Part shown: piece by piece, positions 49,652 through 59,231 of the stretch
Position numbering within the stretch: position 1 is the stretch's first letter
Layout: each line of letters opens with the position of its first letter
DNA from: Listeria cornellensis FSL F6-0969
GTDB lineage: Bacteria; Bacillota; Bacilli; Lactobacillales; Listeriaceae
Reading direction: 5' to 3'
Length of the DNA stretch: 64,000 nucleotides
Assembly: GCF_000525855.1 (NCBI RefSeq)
Contig: NZ_AODE01000019.1
Coordinates: forward strand, 248,001-312,000
Notes under the pieces: model-generated
What the model saw: the letters and a program-made list of their open reading frames with translations, nothing else
What the model was told of the DNA's origin: nothing
Databases searched by the model: none
Made by a program: the position numbers and the translations under genes

Positions 49652-49853
49652 TTTAGACTCCTCCTTTGATATAGTTTAAGTATAGAGGAGGATAGTAAAT
49701 GCTAGACTAAGAAAGTGTAAGTAAAGTCTAAAGAAATGGTTTGATTATTTCCAAGAAAAAGAGGTGCCGATGGGCTTTATGTAAGATAAAATATAAAAAT
49801 CACGTTTTGGACCATAAAAAAAACAAGATTGGGACAAAACTCAAGATAAAGCA

Positions 49854-50110
49854 ATCGAGTAGGAGGAGCCTGATGGCTCCGACCTCTCACACCACCGTAC
49901 GTACAGATCCGTTTATACTAGACATGTATCCTTGCATGGCGCCTTCTATGTGATTTCTGTTCGTCGGACCAGAGATTTGCCTTGAGCTCCCTTCAGATTC
50001 CACGTCGCCATGGACACCCTTGCTGTCGGCTAGGTACTTACCACTACTCGGTCGCACTCGGGACTTCACCGTTAGAATTTGCCTATGCTGGGCAAACAAA
50101 ATCGCCTCAC
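49854..50110 (-). mobile_element. Group II intron remnant without ORF
   Basis: Read on the minus strand it contains conserved domain I segments (AACGGTGAAGTCC, GTGCGACCGAGTAGTGGTAAG, AAGCTCAAGGCAAA-like, CCGACGAACAGAAATC). It ends with the 3' part of domain V and domain VI (GTACGTACGGT, GTGTGAGAGGTCGG, CTCCTACTCGAT), typical of bacterial group II introns. The maturase ORF and domains II-IV are missing, so it is a deletion derivative. The 5' end near 50110 is a guess. It lies just after rsbX in the same direction. Confidence 0.68.
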
Positions 50111-50142
50111 CCTTTTTTGGGTAAGACGAAAAATTATGCTTT

Positions 50143-50266
50143 ACACAAATCGAGCGAAAGCGTTTGTATTCAGAGAGTTTGGTGGAAACCGGAAGCGGAG
50201 TGTACGACTGTACATGAGAACCGGAAGTCCACCAAACTCCCTGAATGCGAGCGCTTTTCGCCGATT
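50143..50266. repeat. Long hairpin element, copy 2
   Basis: Same layout as the copy at 38513-38635: identical 42-base core (50189-50230), shared flanks and a stem GCGTTTGTATTC...GTTTGGTGGA pairing with TCCACCAAAC...GAATGCGAGCGC. The variable part of the stem differs from copy 1 but remains paired. It sits between rsbX and the group II remnant. The ORFs across this region are shadows of the inverted repeat. Confidence 0.82.
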
Positions 50267-50293
50267 TACCTGGATTATGTCCCGGCCCCACTT

Positions 50294-50902
50294 TCATTTA
50301 AATGCTCCTACTAAGAATGTCACATCATCCTCAGGAATATCAATGACATTGCCTTCAATACAATGGCCTGTTGCTTCTACGGAACTTGAAGTGAATAAAT
50401 AACGTTTCACTCCAGCAAGTGTTAATCCGTCTGAATGCATCAAAAATTTAGAGCCTGGCTTGTATTGGAACTTCTGTGTCCGAATTTTTTGTTTTCTTCC
50501 TGAAAGAAATCCTGTAGAGGAGATTGGGAAAATAAGCGCATCATCTGTACCAAGTAAATAAAATCGGATATTTCCAATTCCGCAGTACGTAATTGTTTGT
50601 TCATCCCAATCACCCCGCCATATGGCAATCGCCGCACCACGTAACCCGACCAAAGCCTCGTTTGCCAGTGCTACGATGTCACTTATATTAGGAAGCGTAT
50701 TATTGGCACCGATAACCTCGACAACTGCCTTGGCCGCTTTCTCCGCCTCTTTTCCGCTTCCTAAACCATCCACGATAGCACACAGAAACCCCGTCGCGTC
50801 TTCTTTCAAAAAAATTTGATCGCCACAATGGTATTGCAAATGCTTAGCACGCTGGAAAAGGTACAATTCAATACTAGCACCCGATTGTCCGATCACATCC
50901 AT
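50294..50902 (-). CDS. rsbX: Phosphoserine phosphatase RsbX
   Basis: 202 residues, PP2C-type. GFLCAIVDGLGSGKEAEKAAKAV holds the metal-binding Asp-Gly. RsbX dephosphorylates RsbS and RsbR to reset the stressosome. It starts next to the sigB stop and is last in the sigma-B operon. Confidence 0.92.
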   Translation of the reverse strand: MDVIGQSGASIELYLFQRAKHLQYHCGDQIFLKEDATGFLCAIVDGLGSGKEAEKAAKAVVEVIGANNTLPNISDIVALANEALVGLRGAAIAIWRGDWDEQTITYCGIGNIRFYLLGTDDALIFPISSTGFLSGRKQKIRTQKFQYKPGSKFLMHSDGLTLAGVKRYLFTSSSVEATGHCIEGNVIDIPEDDVTFLVGAFK

Positions 50903-51709
50903 CTATTCTAAATCCTCATCTTGCAATGCCGCGCGCAACTTCTTAATCGCTTGGCGCTGAATCCGAGAAACGTGCATCTGCGAAATATCCAGCAAATCAC
51001 CAGTCTCTTTTTGACTGCGATTCTCAATGAACGTATACTGCAAAATTTTCTGCTCCCGCTCATCTAGCGCTGGCAATACCTTCTCCAATAACATCCGCTG
51101 ATTCACCCGTTCGAAACCATCGTCCTCGCCGCCAACAACATCCAGCAACGTGATCGTGCTTCCGTCCGAATCCGCCTCAATCGAATGATCCACAGACAAG
51201 GCTTGGTAACTCTTGCCCATTTCCATAGCTTCTAAAATTTCCTCTTCTGTCGCACCGATAAAGTCCGCGATATCGCTAATTTGTGGTGAGCGTTGCAATT
51301 CACGCGTCAACTCTTCCACCGCGTTTTTTATCTTCGGACCGAGTTCTTTAATCCGACGTGGTACGTGAACACTCCAAGTTTTATCTCGTAAAAAGCGCTT
51401 GATTTCCCCGACAATCGTTGGTACTGCAAACGCTTCAAAACTCTTACCGAACGTTGCATCATATCTGCGAATCGCACCTAGCAAACCGATATTTCCAACT
51501 TGCACTAAATCTTCATGAAATGATTTACCTTGAGAATACTTGCGGGCAATGGATTCCACCAAATTCTTATAGTGAACAACAAGCTCATATTGCGCTTCCT
51601 CATCGCCGGTTTCTTGGTAATCACTAATCCATTTATAGACCTTTACTTTGGCCTTTTCACGGGCTTCCTCTCTTGCCGCTAGTTCCTCAGGTCGAGATAA
51701 TTTTGGCAT
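50903..51709 (-). CDS. sigB: General stress sigma factor sigma-B
   Basis: 268 residues. Region 2 ([35 protein letters not shown]), region 3 ([20 protein letters not shown]) and region 4 HTH ([47 protein letters not shown]). Slightly longer than the ~260 usual. Overlaps rsbW. It directs the general stress regulon and its own operon. Confidence 0.95.
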   Translation of the reverse strand: MPKLSRPEELAAREEAREKAKVKVYKWISDYQETGDEEAQYELVVHYKNLVESIARKYSQGKSFHEDLVQVGNIGLLGAIRRYDATFGKSFEAFAVPTIVGEIKRFLRDKTWSVHVPRRIKELGPKIKNAVEELTRELQRSPQISDIADFIGATEEEILEAMEMGKSYQALSVDHSIEADSDGSTITLLDVVGGEDDGFERVNQRMLLEKVLPALDEREQKILQYTFIENRSQKETGDLLDISQMHVSRIQRQAIKKLRAALQDEDLE

Positions 51710-52160
51710 TCCCCTCCACCTGCTTTTCCTCTATATATTTAGTCATAACAACCGAAACTCCGTTATCATAATGCAATTCGACATCATCCATCAATGCCTC
51801 AATTAAAAATAAACCTAACCCTCCAACACGCAACAAATCCGCATCACTTTCTTCTTCATACGGACCAATTTCCGCCTTGCGCTTCTCCAGATCAAAGCTT
51901 TTGCCCTCATCCGTGACACGCACCTCTAACTTATCTTCATAAACGGAGAAAGTAATCTGAATCTCACCACTATCCTCTTCACTAAAAGCATGTTTTACAG
52001 CATTCGTAATCGCTTCACTAATCGCAATTTTTAAATCTTCAATCGCTTCAAAAGAAAAACCGATTCGGCTTGCGACGCCTGATACTGCTAATCGTCCTAA
52101 GCTTACGAACTCAGGTTTTGCCGGAATTTTTAGCTCAATCGTGTCATACGTTGTTGCCAT
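51687..52160 (-). CDS. rsbW: Anti-sigma-B factor and kinase RsbW
   Basis: 157 residues with a GHKL ATPase fold: [12 protein letters not shown] (N box), [10 protein letters not shown] (D-x-G) and [14 protein letters not shown] (G box). It holds sigma-B inactive or phosphorylates RsbV. Overlaps rsbV by 17 bases and sigB by 23. Confidence 0.94.
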   Translation of the reverse strand: MATTYDTIELKIPAKPEFVSLGRLAVSGVASRIGFSFEAIEDLKIAISEAITNAVKHAFSEEDSGEIQITFSVYEDKLEVRVTDEGKSFDLEKRKAEIGPYEEESDADLLRVGGLGLFLIEALMDDVELHYDNGVSVVMTKYIEEKQVEGNAKIIST

Positions 52161-52488
52161 TCATTTCACCCTCTACATTTTTGATTTCAATAATATCGGT
52201 CAAACCAGTAATCTCGAATAAACGATAAATACGATCTGACAGGCCTACTAATTCTAATTCACTCTTCTTCGCACGTAAGTTTTTAAACAGGCCAACAAAA
52301 ACGCCTAAACCTGTGCTATCCATGTAGCTAACACCTGCTAAATCAATCTGTAACTGAAAATTCTCCTGATCCAAAAACTCGCTCAAGGCCTCTTTTAATT
52401 TTGGTGCCGTATACGCGTCAATCTCGCCACCCACAACTACTTTCGCATGATTACTATCAGTTTCTCTGATCTCTACTTTGATATTCAT
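52144..52488 (-). CDS. rsbV: Anti-anti-sigma factor RsbV
   Basis: 114 residues, STAS domain. The phosphorylated Ser is Ser58 in [14 protein letters not shown]. When unphosphorylated it takes RsbW away from sigma-B. Start MNIKVEIRE with GAGGTGAAG upstream; the longer frame includes the promoter. Confidence 0.94.
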   Translation of the reverse strand: MNIKVEIRETDSNHAKVVVGGEIDAYTAPKLKEALSEFLDQENFQLQIDLAGVSYMDSTGLGVFVGLFKNLRAKKSELELVGLSDRIYRLFEITGLTDIIEIKNVEGEMNGNNV

Positions 52489-52523
52489 CACTTCACCTCG
52501 CCCATTTTGTATATCCAGAATAC

Positions 52524-52549
52524 TTACCCCGAATACCATTACCTTAAAC
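52524..52549 (-). promoter_or_regulatory. Putative sigma-B promoter of rsbV-rsbW-sigB-rsbX
   Basis: GTTT (52549-52546) and GGGTAA (52529-52524), 16 bases apart and ~35 bases before the rsbV start, match the sigma-B pattern GTTT-N13-17-GGGWAW. Listeria and Bacillus have an autoregulatory promoter at this place. Confidence 0.72.
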
Positions 52550-53557
52550 ACGTTTCAAACAAATTAGTGTAAAATCGTCGCGCAATTCATAATCCTGCAC
52601 TTTACACAAATGATCATACACCTCCTTAACCAACCTCTGAGGCGGCAAATCAATGCGCTCTTCAAAAACAGCAATCAAATCCTCACGCTCAATAAATCCA
52701 TCCGCCGTCCGCGTTTCCGTCACACCATCCGACATAATAAAAATCATATCATCCGGCTCCACTTCCTTTTCAAAAGCGCGATACGTAGCGCTACGATCAA
52801 TGCCCAGCGGTAACCCACGTGCATACAAATCGGTAAACTGTCGCGTTTTTGCGCTAAAATATAGCCCCACTTCATGACCAGCCGACGCAAATTCAAACAA
52901 GTGATGCGCCGTGTCATATAAACCATAAAACATCGTAATAAACATGTTATCCGCGATGTTTGTTTCCGCCACTGCATTCAGATTCTGCAACATCTCACTC
53001 GGCGTCTTCGTATCACCACCATAGCTATCCGCCGCATATTTCAGCATCGACATACTAAACGCCGCCGGAATCCCTTTTCCAATCACATCCGCGAGCGTGA
53101 CACTAATCTTATTTTCGCCCTCATTCGTAAAACTGTAAAAATCGCCACTCATCTGACGCATCGGCACACTCACAGCGCCAACCTCAAGCCCTTTGACCAT
53201 CGGGATATCCGATTTCATCATCGTTTTTTGCATGTCCTCAGCCTGAGCAATTTCACGCCTAAGTGCCATCTGCTCCGTCCGCATACTAAGATGCTCCATG
53301 TGCGCCAAGCCATAACCGACCATCATCTCAAGCAACACGTCAAACGAAGAAGAAACGTATTCCGGCAAATCCGCATCATACTCCTCTAAAATCGAGCGAT
53401 GCAGATTCACCACTTCCTCTGGTGACACACGATTTTCCATCGCCTCACGCGTCAACCTTTCGCACGAATACAATATTTCTTCATCTTGATGTTCTAAATA
53501 TTTCAGTATGATTTCACGATATTTCTCTTTAAATTCCTTAATCTCCCTATCCTCCAT
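52544..53557 (-). CDS. rsbU: Phosphoserine phosphatase RsbU
   Basis: 337 residues. The N-terminal helical RsbT-binding part (KYREIILKYLEHQDEEILYSCERL) is followed by a coiled coil (SMRTEQMALRREIAQAEDMQKTM) and a PP2C/SpoIIE domain (SVTLADVIGKGIPAAFSMSMLK, DMIFIMSDGVTETR, LRDDFTLICLK). Activated by RsbT, it dephosphorylates RsbV. The stop overlaps the rsbV upstream region. Confidence 0.94.
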   Translation of the reverse strand: MEDREIKEFKEKYREIILKYLEHQDEEILYSCERLTREAMENRVSPEEVVNLHRSILEEYDADLPEYVSSSFDVLLEMMVGYGLAHMEHLSMRTEQMALRREIAQAEDMQKTMMKSDIPMVKGLEVGAVSVPMRQMSGDFYSFTNEGENKISVTLADVIGKGIPAAFSMSMLKYAADSYGGDTKTPSEMLQNLNAVAETNIADNMFITMFYGLYDTAHHLFEFASAGHEVGLYFSAKTRQFTDLYARGLPLGIDRSATYRAFEKEVEPDDMIFIMSDGVTETRTADGFIEREDLIAVFEERIDLPPQRLVKEVYDHLCKVQDYELRDDFTLICLKRV

Positions 53558-53572
53558 GTAGCGTCGTCCCCC

Positions 53573-53983
53573 CTAGCGAATCCACTTGTGTGTCGTAATA
53601 ATGGTTCCCTGTGCCCCTTCTTCCACGCTAGATACTAAATCAAACGTATCCATCAATCGCTTCACACCCGGTAAACCTGCACCCAGACCGCCTGATGTCG
53701 TGTAACCATCTTGCATCACTTGCCTTACATCTTTTATTCCCGGACCTTTATCTTTCGCTATAATTTTCAGCCCATCTTTTCCTGCTTCTGCTATCTTTTC
53801 AATACATATTTCTCCAGTTCCCGCATAGAGAAAAATATTTCTTGCAAGCTCACTAATTGCTGTCGTGATTCTTGCCTGATCCACCGTACCAAAACCAATT
53901 TCCTTCGATATTTTTCGTCCTAACTGGCGAGCAGCGACAATGTCCCACTCATTGATAATCTTGACACAGGATTGGAATTCCAT
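53573..53983 (-). CDS. rsbT: Stressosome switch kinase RsbT
   Basis: 136 residues, GHKL fold: ISELARNIFLYA (N box), IAKDKGPGIKDV and GGLGAGLPGVKRLMD. It phosphorylates RsbS and RsbR and, when released, binds RsbU. Confidence 0.94.
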   Translation of the reverse strand: MEFQSCVKIINEWDIVAARQLGRKISKEIGFGTVDQARITTAISELARNIFLYAGTGEICIEKIAEAGKDGLKIIAKDKGPGIKDVRQVMQDGYTTSGGLGAGLPGVKRLMDTFDLVSSVEEGAQGTIITTHKWIR

Positions 53984-53985
53984 CT

Positions 53986-54342
53986 CTATTCCCCCAATTC
54001 CTGTTTTAATTTTTCCAAACCGCTTTCTAGATCCATCGCGGATAGGACACCTTCGAATGTAATACCAAGCTCAATCAATGTAATCGCAACTGCTGGCTGG
54101 ATTCCCGTCACAACCACCGTCGCTCCCATCAACCGAGACATGCTGACAACATCGCCTAAAATTTTTGCAATGAAGGAATCAATAAAATCAATCGATGTAA
54201 TATCAATCACGACTCCCCTTGCAGATGTTTCATGGATTTTGGCAAGTAAATCCTCTTGAAATTCTACCGCCGTATGGTCATCGAGTTCACTCTGGATGGA
54301 AATTAATAGACATTCTCCCAATTTCAAAATCGGAATTCCCAT
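53986..54342 (-). CDS. rsbS: Stressosome scaffold RsbS
   Basis: 118 residues, single STAS domain with the phosphoserine in [13 protein letters not shown]. Forms the stressosome core with RsbR. Three bases separate it from rsbT. Confidence 0.94.
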   Translation of the reverse strand: MGIPILKLGECLLISIQSELDDHTAVEFQEDLLAKIHETSARGVVIDITSIDFIDSFIAKILGDVVSMSRLMGATVVVTGIQPAVAITLIELGITFEGVLSAMDLESGLEKLKQELGE

Positions 54343-54346
54343 TCTC

Positions 54347-55186
54347 TCACTCCTCTTTTTCTACAATCTCTCTATTCGTCATCGCGAGTGCCTTCTCCAT
54401 GCCTTTTTTCATCGTGCTCGTCGTGATAACTTGATCTAATTCTATCCCTAAATTCACAATCGTCTGCGCAATCTCTGGCCTGATTCCAACGAGCATCGCT
54501 TGGCATCCCACCAACCTGACTGCATCACTGGCTTGAATAATATGATGCGCCACCATCGTATCCACAATCGGAACACCTGTAATATCAATCAACACCACAT
54601 CCGAGCGATTTTTCACGACACCAATCAGCAAATTCTCCATAATCAACTTCGCCCGCTCCGTATCAATGGTTCCAATCAACGGCATCACCGAAATCCCATC
54701 GAAAATTGGTAATAACGGTGCCGAAAGCTCCTGCAACGCCGTTTTCTGAATGGACACCGTCTTCTCCCAAGATTCCGCGTACGCATTGACAACCACATTA
54801 TACATTGACGATAACCAATTCTCAAAATGATAATAAATATCCTCGTCCGCAGTCTTTTTCGTGGTACTAAAAAGTCCTTGCCGCTTCATCTCGCTATACA
54901 CTAGGAGTCCAAACGTCCGCAAGCCCGCGGTCACAAAATGCACCGACCAACCAAGTTGCACCACTTTTTGCGCGAAGTCATCTAGTTTTTCATTAAAGGA
55001 ACCATCTTTCGTCCCCAACACATTAGCAACAATCAAATCTAAAAATTCGCGACTTGTATCCTCATATAAAATATCGCTCGTCACTAGAAGAATCGCTGGA
55101 TCTGCCTGTGCTTTCATCTGTTCCATCCACTTACTCAGCAACACATCTTTGTTTGTATGGATAAAATTAGCAAAATCTCTATACAT
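54347..55186 (-). CDS. rsbR: Stressosome sensor RsbR
   Basis: About 279 residues. The N-terminal globin-like sensor domain ([20 protein letters not shown] ... [16 protein letters not shown]) is followed by a C-terminal STAS domain ([47 protein letters not shown]). The Thr in VDTM is the usual phosphosite. I chose [10 protein letters not shown] at 55186; the longer frame extends through a hydrophobic stretch without a site. Confidence 0.92.
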   Translation of the reverse strand: MYRDFANFIHTNKDVLLSKWMEQMKAQADPAILLVTSDILYEDTSREFLDLIVANVLGTKDGSFNEKLDDFAQKVVQLGWSVHFVTAGLRTFGLLVYSEMKRQGLFSTTKKTADEDIYYHFENWLSSMYNVVVNAYAESWEKTVSIQKTALQELSAPLLPIFDGISVMPLIGTIDTERAKLIMENLLIGVVKNRSDVVLIDITGVPIVDTMVAHHIIQASDAVRLVGCQAMLVGIRPEIAQTIVNLGIELDQVITTSTMKKGMEKALAMTNREIVEKEE

Positions 55187-55330
55187 ATCTCTATTTCCAA
55201 CCTTTCTCCTTGATTGAACCCAGTCTAATCTTTCTAAAAAAAAGAGACACAAGAAAAGCAAGGGGGGAAGCAAAATGGGGTTTGCCACAGCCTAAGAAGC
55301 TTTTCTCATGTCGGTTACTAAAAGCCAGAC

Positions 55331-55359
55331 ATTATATTCTAAACTCAAGTATCATCTAA
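55331..55359 (-). promoter_or_regulatory. Possible sigma-A promoter for rsbR
   Basis: TTAGAT (55359-55354) and TATAAT (55336-55331) are 17 bases apart. The ~300-base gap between mazF and rsbR holds no gene. Confidence 0.5.
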
Positions 55360-55494
55360 TATGTAATTCTTTTGTTCCTTTGAATCTTCGCGAAACCTTC
55401 ACGTACTGCCTCATCATTCAACTAGTAAAGCCGTTCTTAACCATCAATTATGTAAAAGACACATCCGCTCTACTACTCATAAATATTCGCAATT

Positions 55495-55840
55495 TTAAAA
55501 AATCTACTAAGCCCATGCTAATTTCTAACGCTTTGTTTACTTGATTCATCAAGTTATCGTCCAGATGCGTAATCTTGTCCGTCAAGCGTTGTTTATCAAT
55601 CGTTCTCACCTGTTCTAATAAAATAACAGAATCACGATCAAAACCATGTTTTCGAGCTGCCTCAACGTGAGTCGGCAATTTGGCTTTAGAAATCTTTGCC
55701 GTAATTGCCGCCACGATGACAGTAGGACTAAATCGATTGCCAATATCGTTTTGAATAACGAGAACAGGCCGTATTCCCCCTTGTTCACTTCCAACAACAG
55801 GAGATAAGTCCGCGTAGTAAACATCCCCACGCTTCACCAT
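55495..55840 (-). CDS. mazF: mRNA interferase toxin MazF/NdoA
   Basis: About 114 residues: [32 protein letters not shown] ... [17 protein letters not shown]. The family ends near LVDF. As written a T6 run (55497-55502) carries one extra base and adds 15 residues; removing it gives GLVDF-stop at about 55495. It cuts RNA at specific sites and is held by MazE. An ATG at 55852 overlaps the mazE stop and is a possible earlier start, but GGAGG touches it. Confidence 0.9.
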
Positions 55841-55848
55841 CGGCTCAT

Positions 55849-56127
55849 TCATCCTCCTAAAACTTGTAAATTTTTATCCTCGGCTTCCGATTCTACATGT
55901 GTACATTCACACGCAATCGAAAAGTTAATAGAAGCCATTTCAGTGTACCCACGTTCCATTTCGTCACGCAAATCACGTGCTTTTCTTTGACGTAAAAACT
56001 GTTGTGTTGCTTCCATAATCATTTCACTCCGCCCCATTTTTTCTTTTGCCCGAGCCTCATCTAAGTCGTCCAATACCTGCTGCGTCATTTCTACCCAGAT
56101 TTCTGTCGTGTCTGTCTTTTCTAACAC
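55849..56127 (-). CDS. mazE: Antitoxin MazE/NdoAI
   Basis: 92 residues, ribbon-helix-helix type: [39 protein letters not shown], with an acidic tail. GTG start after GGGGGTGTG. It neutralises MazF and overlaps its frame. Confidence 0.9.
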   Translation of the reverse strand: MLEKTDTTEIWVEMTQQVLDDLDEARAKEKMGRSEMIMEATQQFLRQRKARDLRDEMERGYTEMASINFSIACECTHVESEAEDKNLQVLGG

Positions 56128-56343
56128 GCGTCACACCCCCAGCTGTGTATTACTCCATAACATGTATATCGTAACACTATAGACGCGCGATTGAAAGGCT
56201 TTTCGGAGTGTTTTTTTCCTAAAAATACGCTATTAGACCTGATTCCCTATCTTTTAGGCTAGACTGAATACCTAAGAGTTAGGAAATATGTTGTGTACTT
56301 TCTCATTATAATTCCTAATCAAAAACTATGCACGTAAAAAACC

Positions 56344-57441
56344 TCAATGGATGTATTTTTTTGGAACGCGTTCAGATAGGAGGCACGTGACTTCATAATT
56401 AATCGTATTCAAATACCTTGCTGCAACGTCCGCTGAGTTCGGACCACCAATTAGTGTCACTTTTGTCCCAACCGGATATTCGCACGGTAACTTAATAATG
56501 CACTGATCCATACAAACCCGACCAATAATCGGCATCAAAACACCCTCTACCGATACTAGAAATCCTGCGTACGCTCGAATAAATCCATCCGCATAGCCAA
56601 TCGGTAACGTCGCAACCCATTCGCACTCTGTAGCTTCATACGTAGCGCCATAACTCACATGATCCCCAGGCATCAATTCCTTCACCTGCACCATTTCCGT
56701 GTATAGCGATAAAGCTGGACGCAGGTCAAATGGCAAAGCTGAAAGAATCTCTGGCGATGGCGTTAAACCATACATGGAAATACCGAAACGCACCGCATCG
56801 AAATCTGCTTGCTCATGCAATAACGCCGTGGCACTATTCGCACAATGCACTAAAGCTGGGCGCACCGCCATCGAAGCTACAACCTGCCGAAAACAAGCCA
56901 ATTGCTTCTCGAAATACGATGTTTCCAATTGATCCGCCGTAGCAAAATGCGTAAAGATACCTTCCAGCGTGACGTCCTCTCGTTTGGCGATTTCCGCCTC
57001 TATCTCACGTACTGCTTCCATAGAACGCACCCCTAACCGTCCCATGCCCGTATCCACTTTCAAATGAACATCCAGATTCATTGGTAACGGCGCCAATCCA
57101 GTTAACCATTCGATATCAAAAACTGTCACGGCAATCTGTTTTTGCGCGGCAAGTCCTGCAAAAGCCTGCGGTACCGCCCCCATCACCAGGATAAAATCAT
57201 CGAATCCAGCTTCACGCAACGCCAAAGCTTCATCTAAAATCGCAACACAAAACCCTTTAGCACCGGCTTCTTTCGCGGTTTTTGCGACTTCCAGCATCCC
57301 GTGCCCATATGCATCTGCTTTGACGACAGCGAACAAAGCAACATTCTCAGGTAAATGCGCCTGCTCATTCTGAATATTAGCCCTGATCGCCGCACGATCC
57401 ACTTCCGCCCACGTTGAGCGATGCCATCCTGTTACTGCCAT
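56344..57441 (-). CDS. alr: Alanine racemase
   Basis: 365 residues. PLP lysine at position 41 in [10 protein letters not shown], and the catalytic Tyr in [11 protein letters not shown]. Makes D-Ala for peptidoglycan. Starts inside the acpS end (overlap 10 bases). Confidence 0.95.
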   Translation of the reverse strand: MAVTGWHRSTWAEVDRAAIRANIQNEQAHLPENVALFAVVKADAYGHGMLEVAKTAKEAGAKGFCVAILDEALALREAGFDDFILVMGAVPQAFAGLAAQKQIAVTVFDIEWLTGLAPLPMNLDVHLKVDTGMGRLGVRSMEAVREIEAEIAKREDVTLEGIFTHFATADQLETSYFEKQLACFRQVVASMAVRPALVHCANSATALLHEQADFDAVRFGISMYGLTPSPEILSALPFDLRPALSLYTEMVQVKELMPGDHVSYGATYEATECEWVATLPIGYADGFIRAYAGFLVSVEGVLMPIIGRVCMDQCIIKLPCEYPVGTKVTLIGGPNSADVAARYLNTINYEVTCLLSERVPKKYIH

Positions 57442-57815
57442 TCTTTCCGCCCCCGATCTACCTCTTCAATGATGACTTGCGCCGCAGCACTTCTTCCCGT
57501 ATGCGTAATACTAACAAAAACCTGCTCATCCAAACGCTTCGGCTTCGTTAAAATCGGCCGCCCATTCGGTAATGTCAAAATTTCCACATCCGTGAAGCTC
57601 AGCTCCTTGCCAAATCCAGTCCCATTCGCTTTTGCATAGGCTTCCTTCGCAGAAAAACGTCCCGCCAAAAACTCCACCTTGCGCGAACCACTGTACTTAG
57701 CGAGCAATTTCTGCTCCTCATCCGTCAGAATTCGCTCCACAAACCGCGGATTGTGCTCCAAAACCTTCTCCACACGGTCTAAATCAATCATATCTAATCC
57801 GACACCTTTTATCAT
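57432..57815 (-). CDS. acpS: Holo-[acyl carrier protein] synthase
   Basis: About 127 residues. [16 protein letters not shown] and [14 protein letters not shown] are the AcpS Mg and CoA motifs; [14 protein letters not shown] closes the domain. It adds 4'-phosphopantetheine to ACP. ATG at 57815 overlaps the upstream stop; the longer frame is only a continuation. Confidence 0.94.
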   Translation of the reverse strand: MIKGVGLDMIDLDRVEKVLEHNPRFVERILTDEEQKLLAKYSGSRKVEFLAGRFSAKEAYAKANGTGFGKELSFTDVEILTLPNGRPILTKPKRLDEQVFVSITHTGRSAAAQVIIEEVDRGRKEWQ

Positions 57816-59200
57816 CGCATCACCTGCTCTAAAAGTTGACACGCCTCATCTGCTGCAGTTTTCCCAGCCTGGATACAATCCGGAATACCCACGCCACGGT
57901 ACGACATTCCTGCTAGAAAAACAGTTGGATGGCTATGCTTCAACTCACTCTCCACAAGTGCAAGACGTTCTTGATGTCCCACCGTATATTGCGGCATCGC
58001 TTCCTTCATCCGACTTACTTCATAAAATAGCGGTTCCCCTTTGAGCCCAATCATCTCTCTCAAGTCCGCCTGTACTGTATTCGCCATCTCCTCATCCGTC
58101 TGATTTAACAACCCAACCTGTCCCGCTTTTCCAAGGAAACCACGAAGCAAAATTTTCCCTTCTGGTACCATATGTGGCCATTTTTCATGTACCCACGTGC
58201 AAGCTGTTATATTATAATCCCCCGTTCTTGCTACCAAAAAGCCCGTGCCCTCAGGAATCGCCGGAACTGCTTCTTTATCAAAAGCCAGCGAAATCGTCGC
58301 CAAACTTGTCATCGGTTGTTCAGCTAACGGTATAACAGCTGGCGCATCTAGCAGAGAAAGCACCACATCATGCGTCGCAGCAATAATAATCGCATCCGCA
58401 ACAATCCGCTCACCATTCTCCAAAACAACGGTCGTATTCTCAATCGACTTCACCTTAGCACTCGCATGCAATCGCTCCGCTGGAAGTGAATCTACCAAAG
58501 CGTTCGTTAGCGTCGTTAGGCCCCCAGCAAGCGTTCGAAAAGCCCCTATTGTTTTGGCCGTTCCAGTCGTATTCACCGTCTCCGGTCGATGACTCTTCAA
58601 TCCATACATCAAACTCCGATATTCCTTCGCCACCTGCTCAAACTGTGGAAAAGTAGCGCGCAGACTCATCTCGTAAATATTTCCCGCATAAATGCCCGCA
58701 AGTAACGGTTCAATTAAGCGAACCACCATCTCTTTTCCAAAACGATGTTCAAAAAAGTCACCAATCGACTGATCCTCATCCATCACGTTCGCATCCACCA
58801 TCAATTCCTCTAACGCCCGGATTTTGCCGTCTTGCGTTAATAAATCACTCTCTAAAAGCGCCCGGATATCTGTCGGAATCCCCATCACAGAGCCTTCTGG
58901 AATTGGGTGTAGCGCGGCGTCATGGTAAATATAGGATTTTCCCGTCGCATTCGTAATCAATTGATCCGTCAATCCCAGTTCCTCGACAAGCGCCAGTCCT
59001 GCTGGCTTACGCGCTAGAAAAGAATCCGGCCCTTTTTCAATGATAAAACCGTCGCGATGCACCGTATGGAATTTCCCACCAAAATGATCATCTGACTCGA
59101 ACAACTGCCAGTCCACCGCTTCTTGATTTGTCTGTTTGTTGATATAATGCGCTGCGGATAATCCAGTGAGACCGCCGCCGATAATGATGACTTTTTTCAT
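57812..59200 (-). CDS. hemY: Coproporphyrinogen III / protoporphyrinogen oxidase (HemY/CgoX)
   Basis: 462 residues. N-terminal FAD motif VIIIGGGLTGLSAAHYINKQ, then EKGPDSFLARKPAGLALVEELGL, and the C-terminal VFLAGMSYRGVGIPDCIQAGKTAAD. In Firmicutes it oxidises coproporphyrinogen for heme synthesis. Start MKKVIIIGGG at 59200. Not next to other heme genes. Confidence 0.88.
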   Translation of the reverse strand: MKKVIIIGGGLTGLSAAHYINKQTNQEAVDWQLFESDDHFGGKFHTVHRDGFIIEKGPDSFLARKPAGLALVEELGLTDQLITNATGKSYIYHDAALHPIPEGSVMGIPTDIRALLESDLLTQDGKIRALEELMVDANVMDEDQSIGDFFEHRFGKEMVVRLIEPLLAGIYAGNIYEMSLRATFPQFEQVAKEYRSLMYGLKSHRPETVNTTGTAKTIGAFRTLAGGLTTLTNALVDSLPAERLHASAKVKSIENTTVVLENGERIVADAIIIAATHDVVLSLLDAPAVIPLAEQPMTSLATISLAFDKEAVPAIPEGTGFLVARTGDYNITACTWVHEKWPHMVPEGKILLRGFLGKAGQVGLLNQTDEEMANTVQADLREMIGLKGEPLFYEVSRMKEAMPQYTVGHQERLALVESELKHSHPTVFLAGMSYRGVGIPDCIQAGKTAADEACQLLEQVMR

Positions 59201-59231
59201 AATAGGTTCCTTCTTTCTAAATAAAGCTTTC

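Noticed and set aside
49887-50402. Protein genes across the hairpin and intron remnant
   Set aside because: The open frames on both strands are produced by the inverted repeat and have no ribosome sites or recognised domains.
55448-55495. C-terminal extension of MazF
   Set aside because: It arises from one extra base in a T6 run; the family ends at this point.
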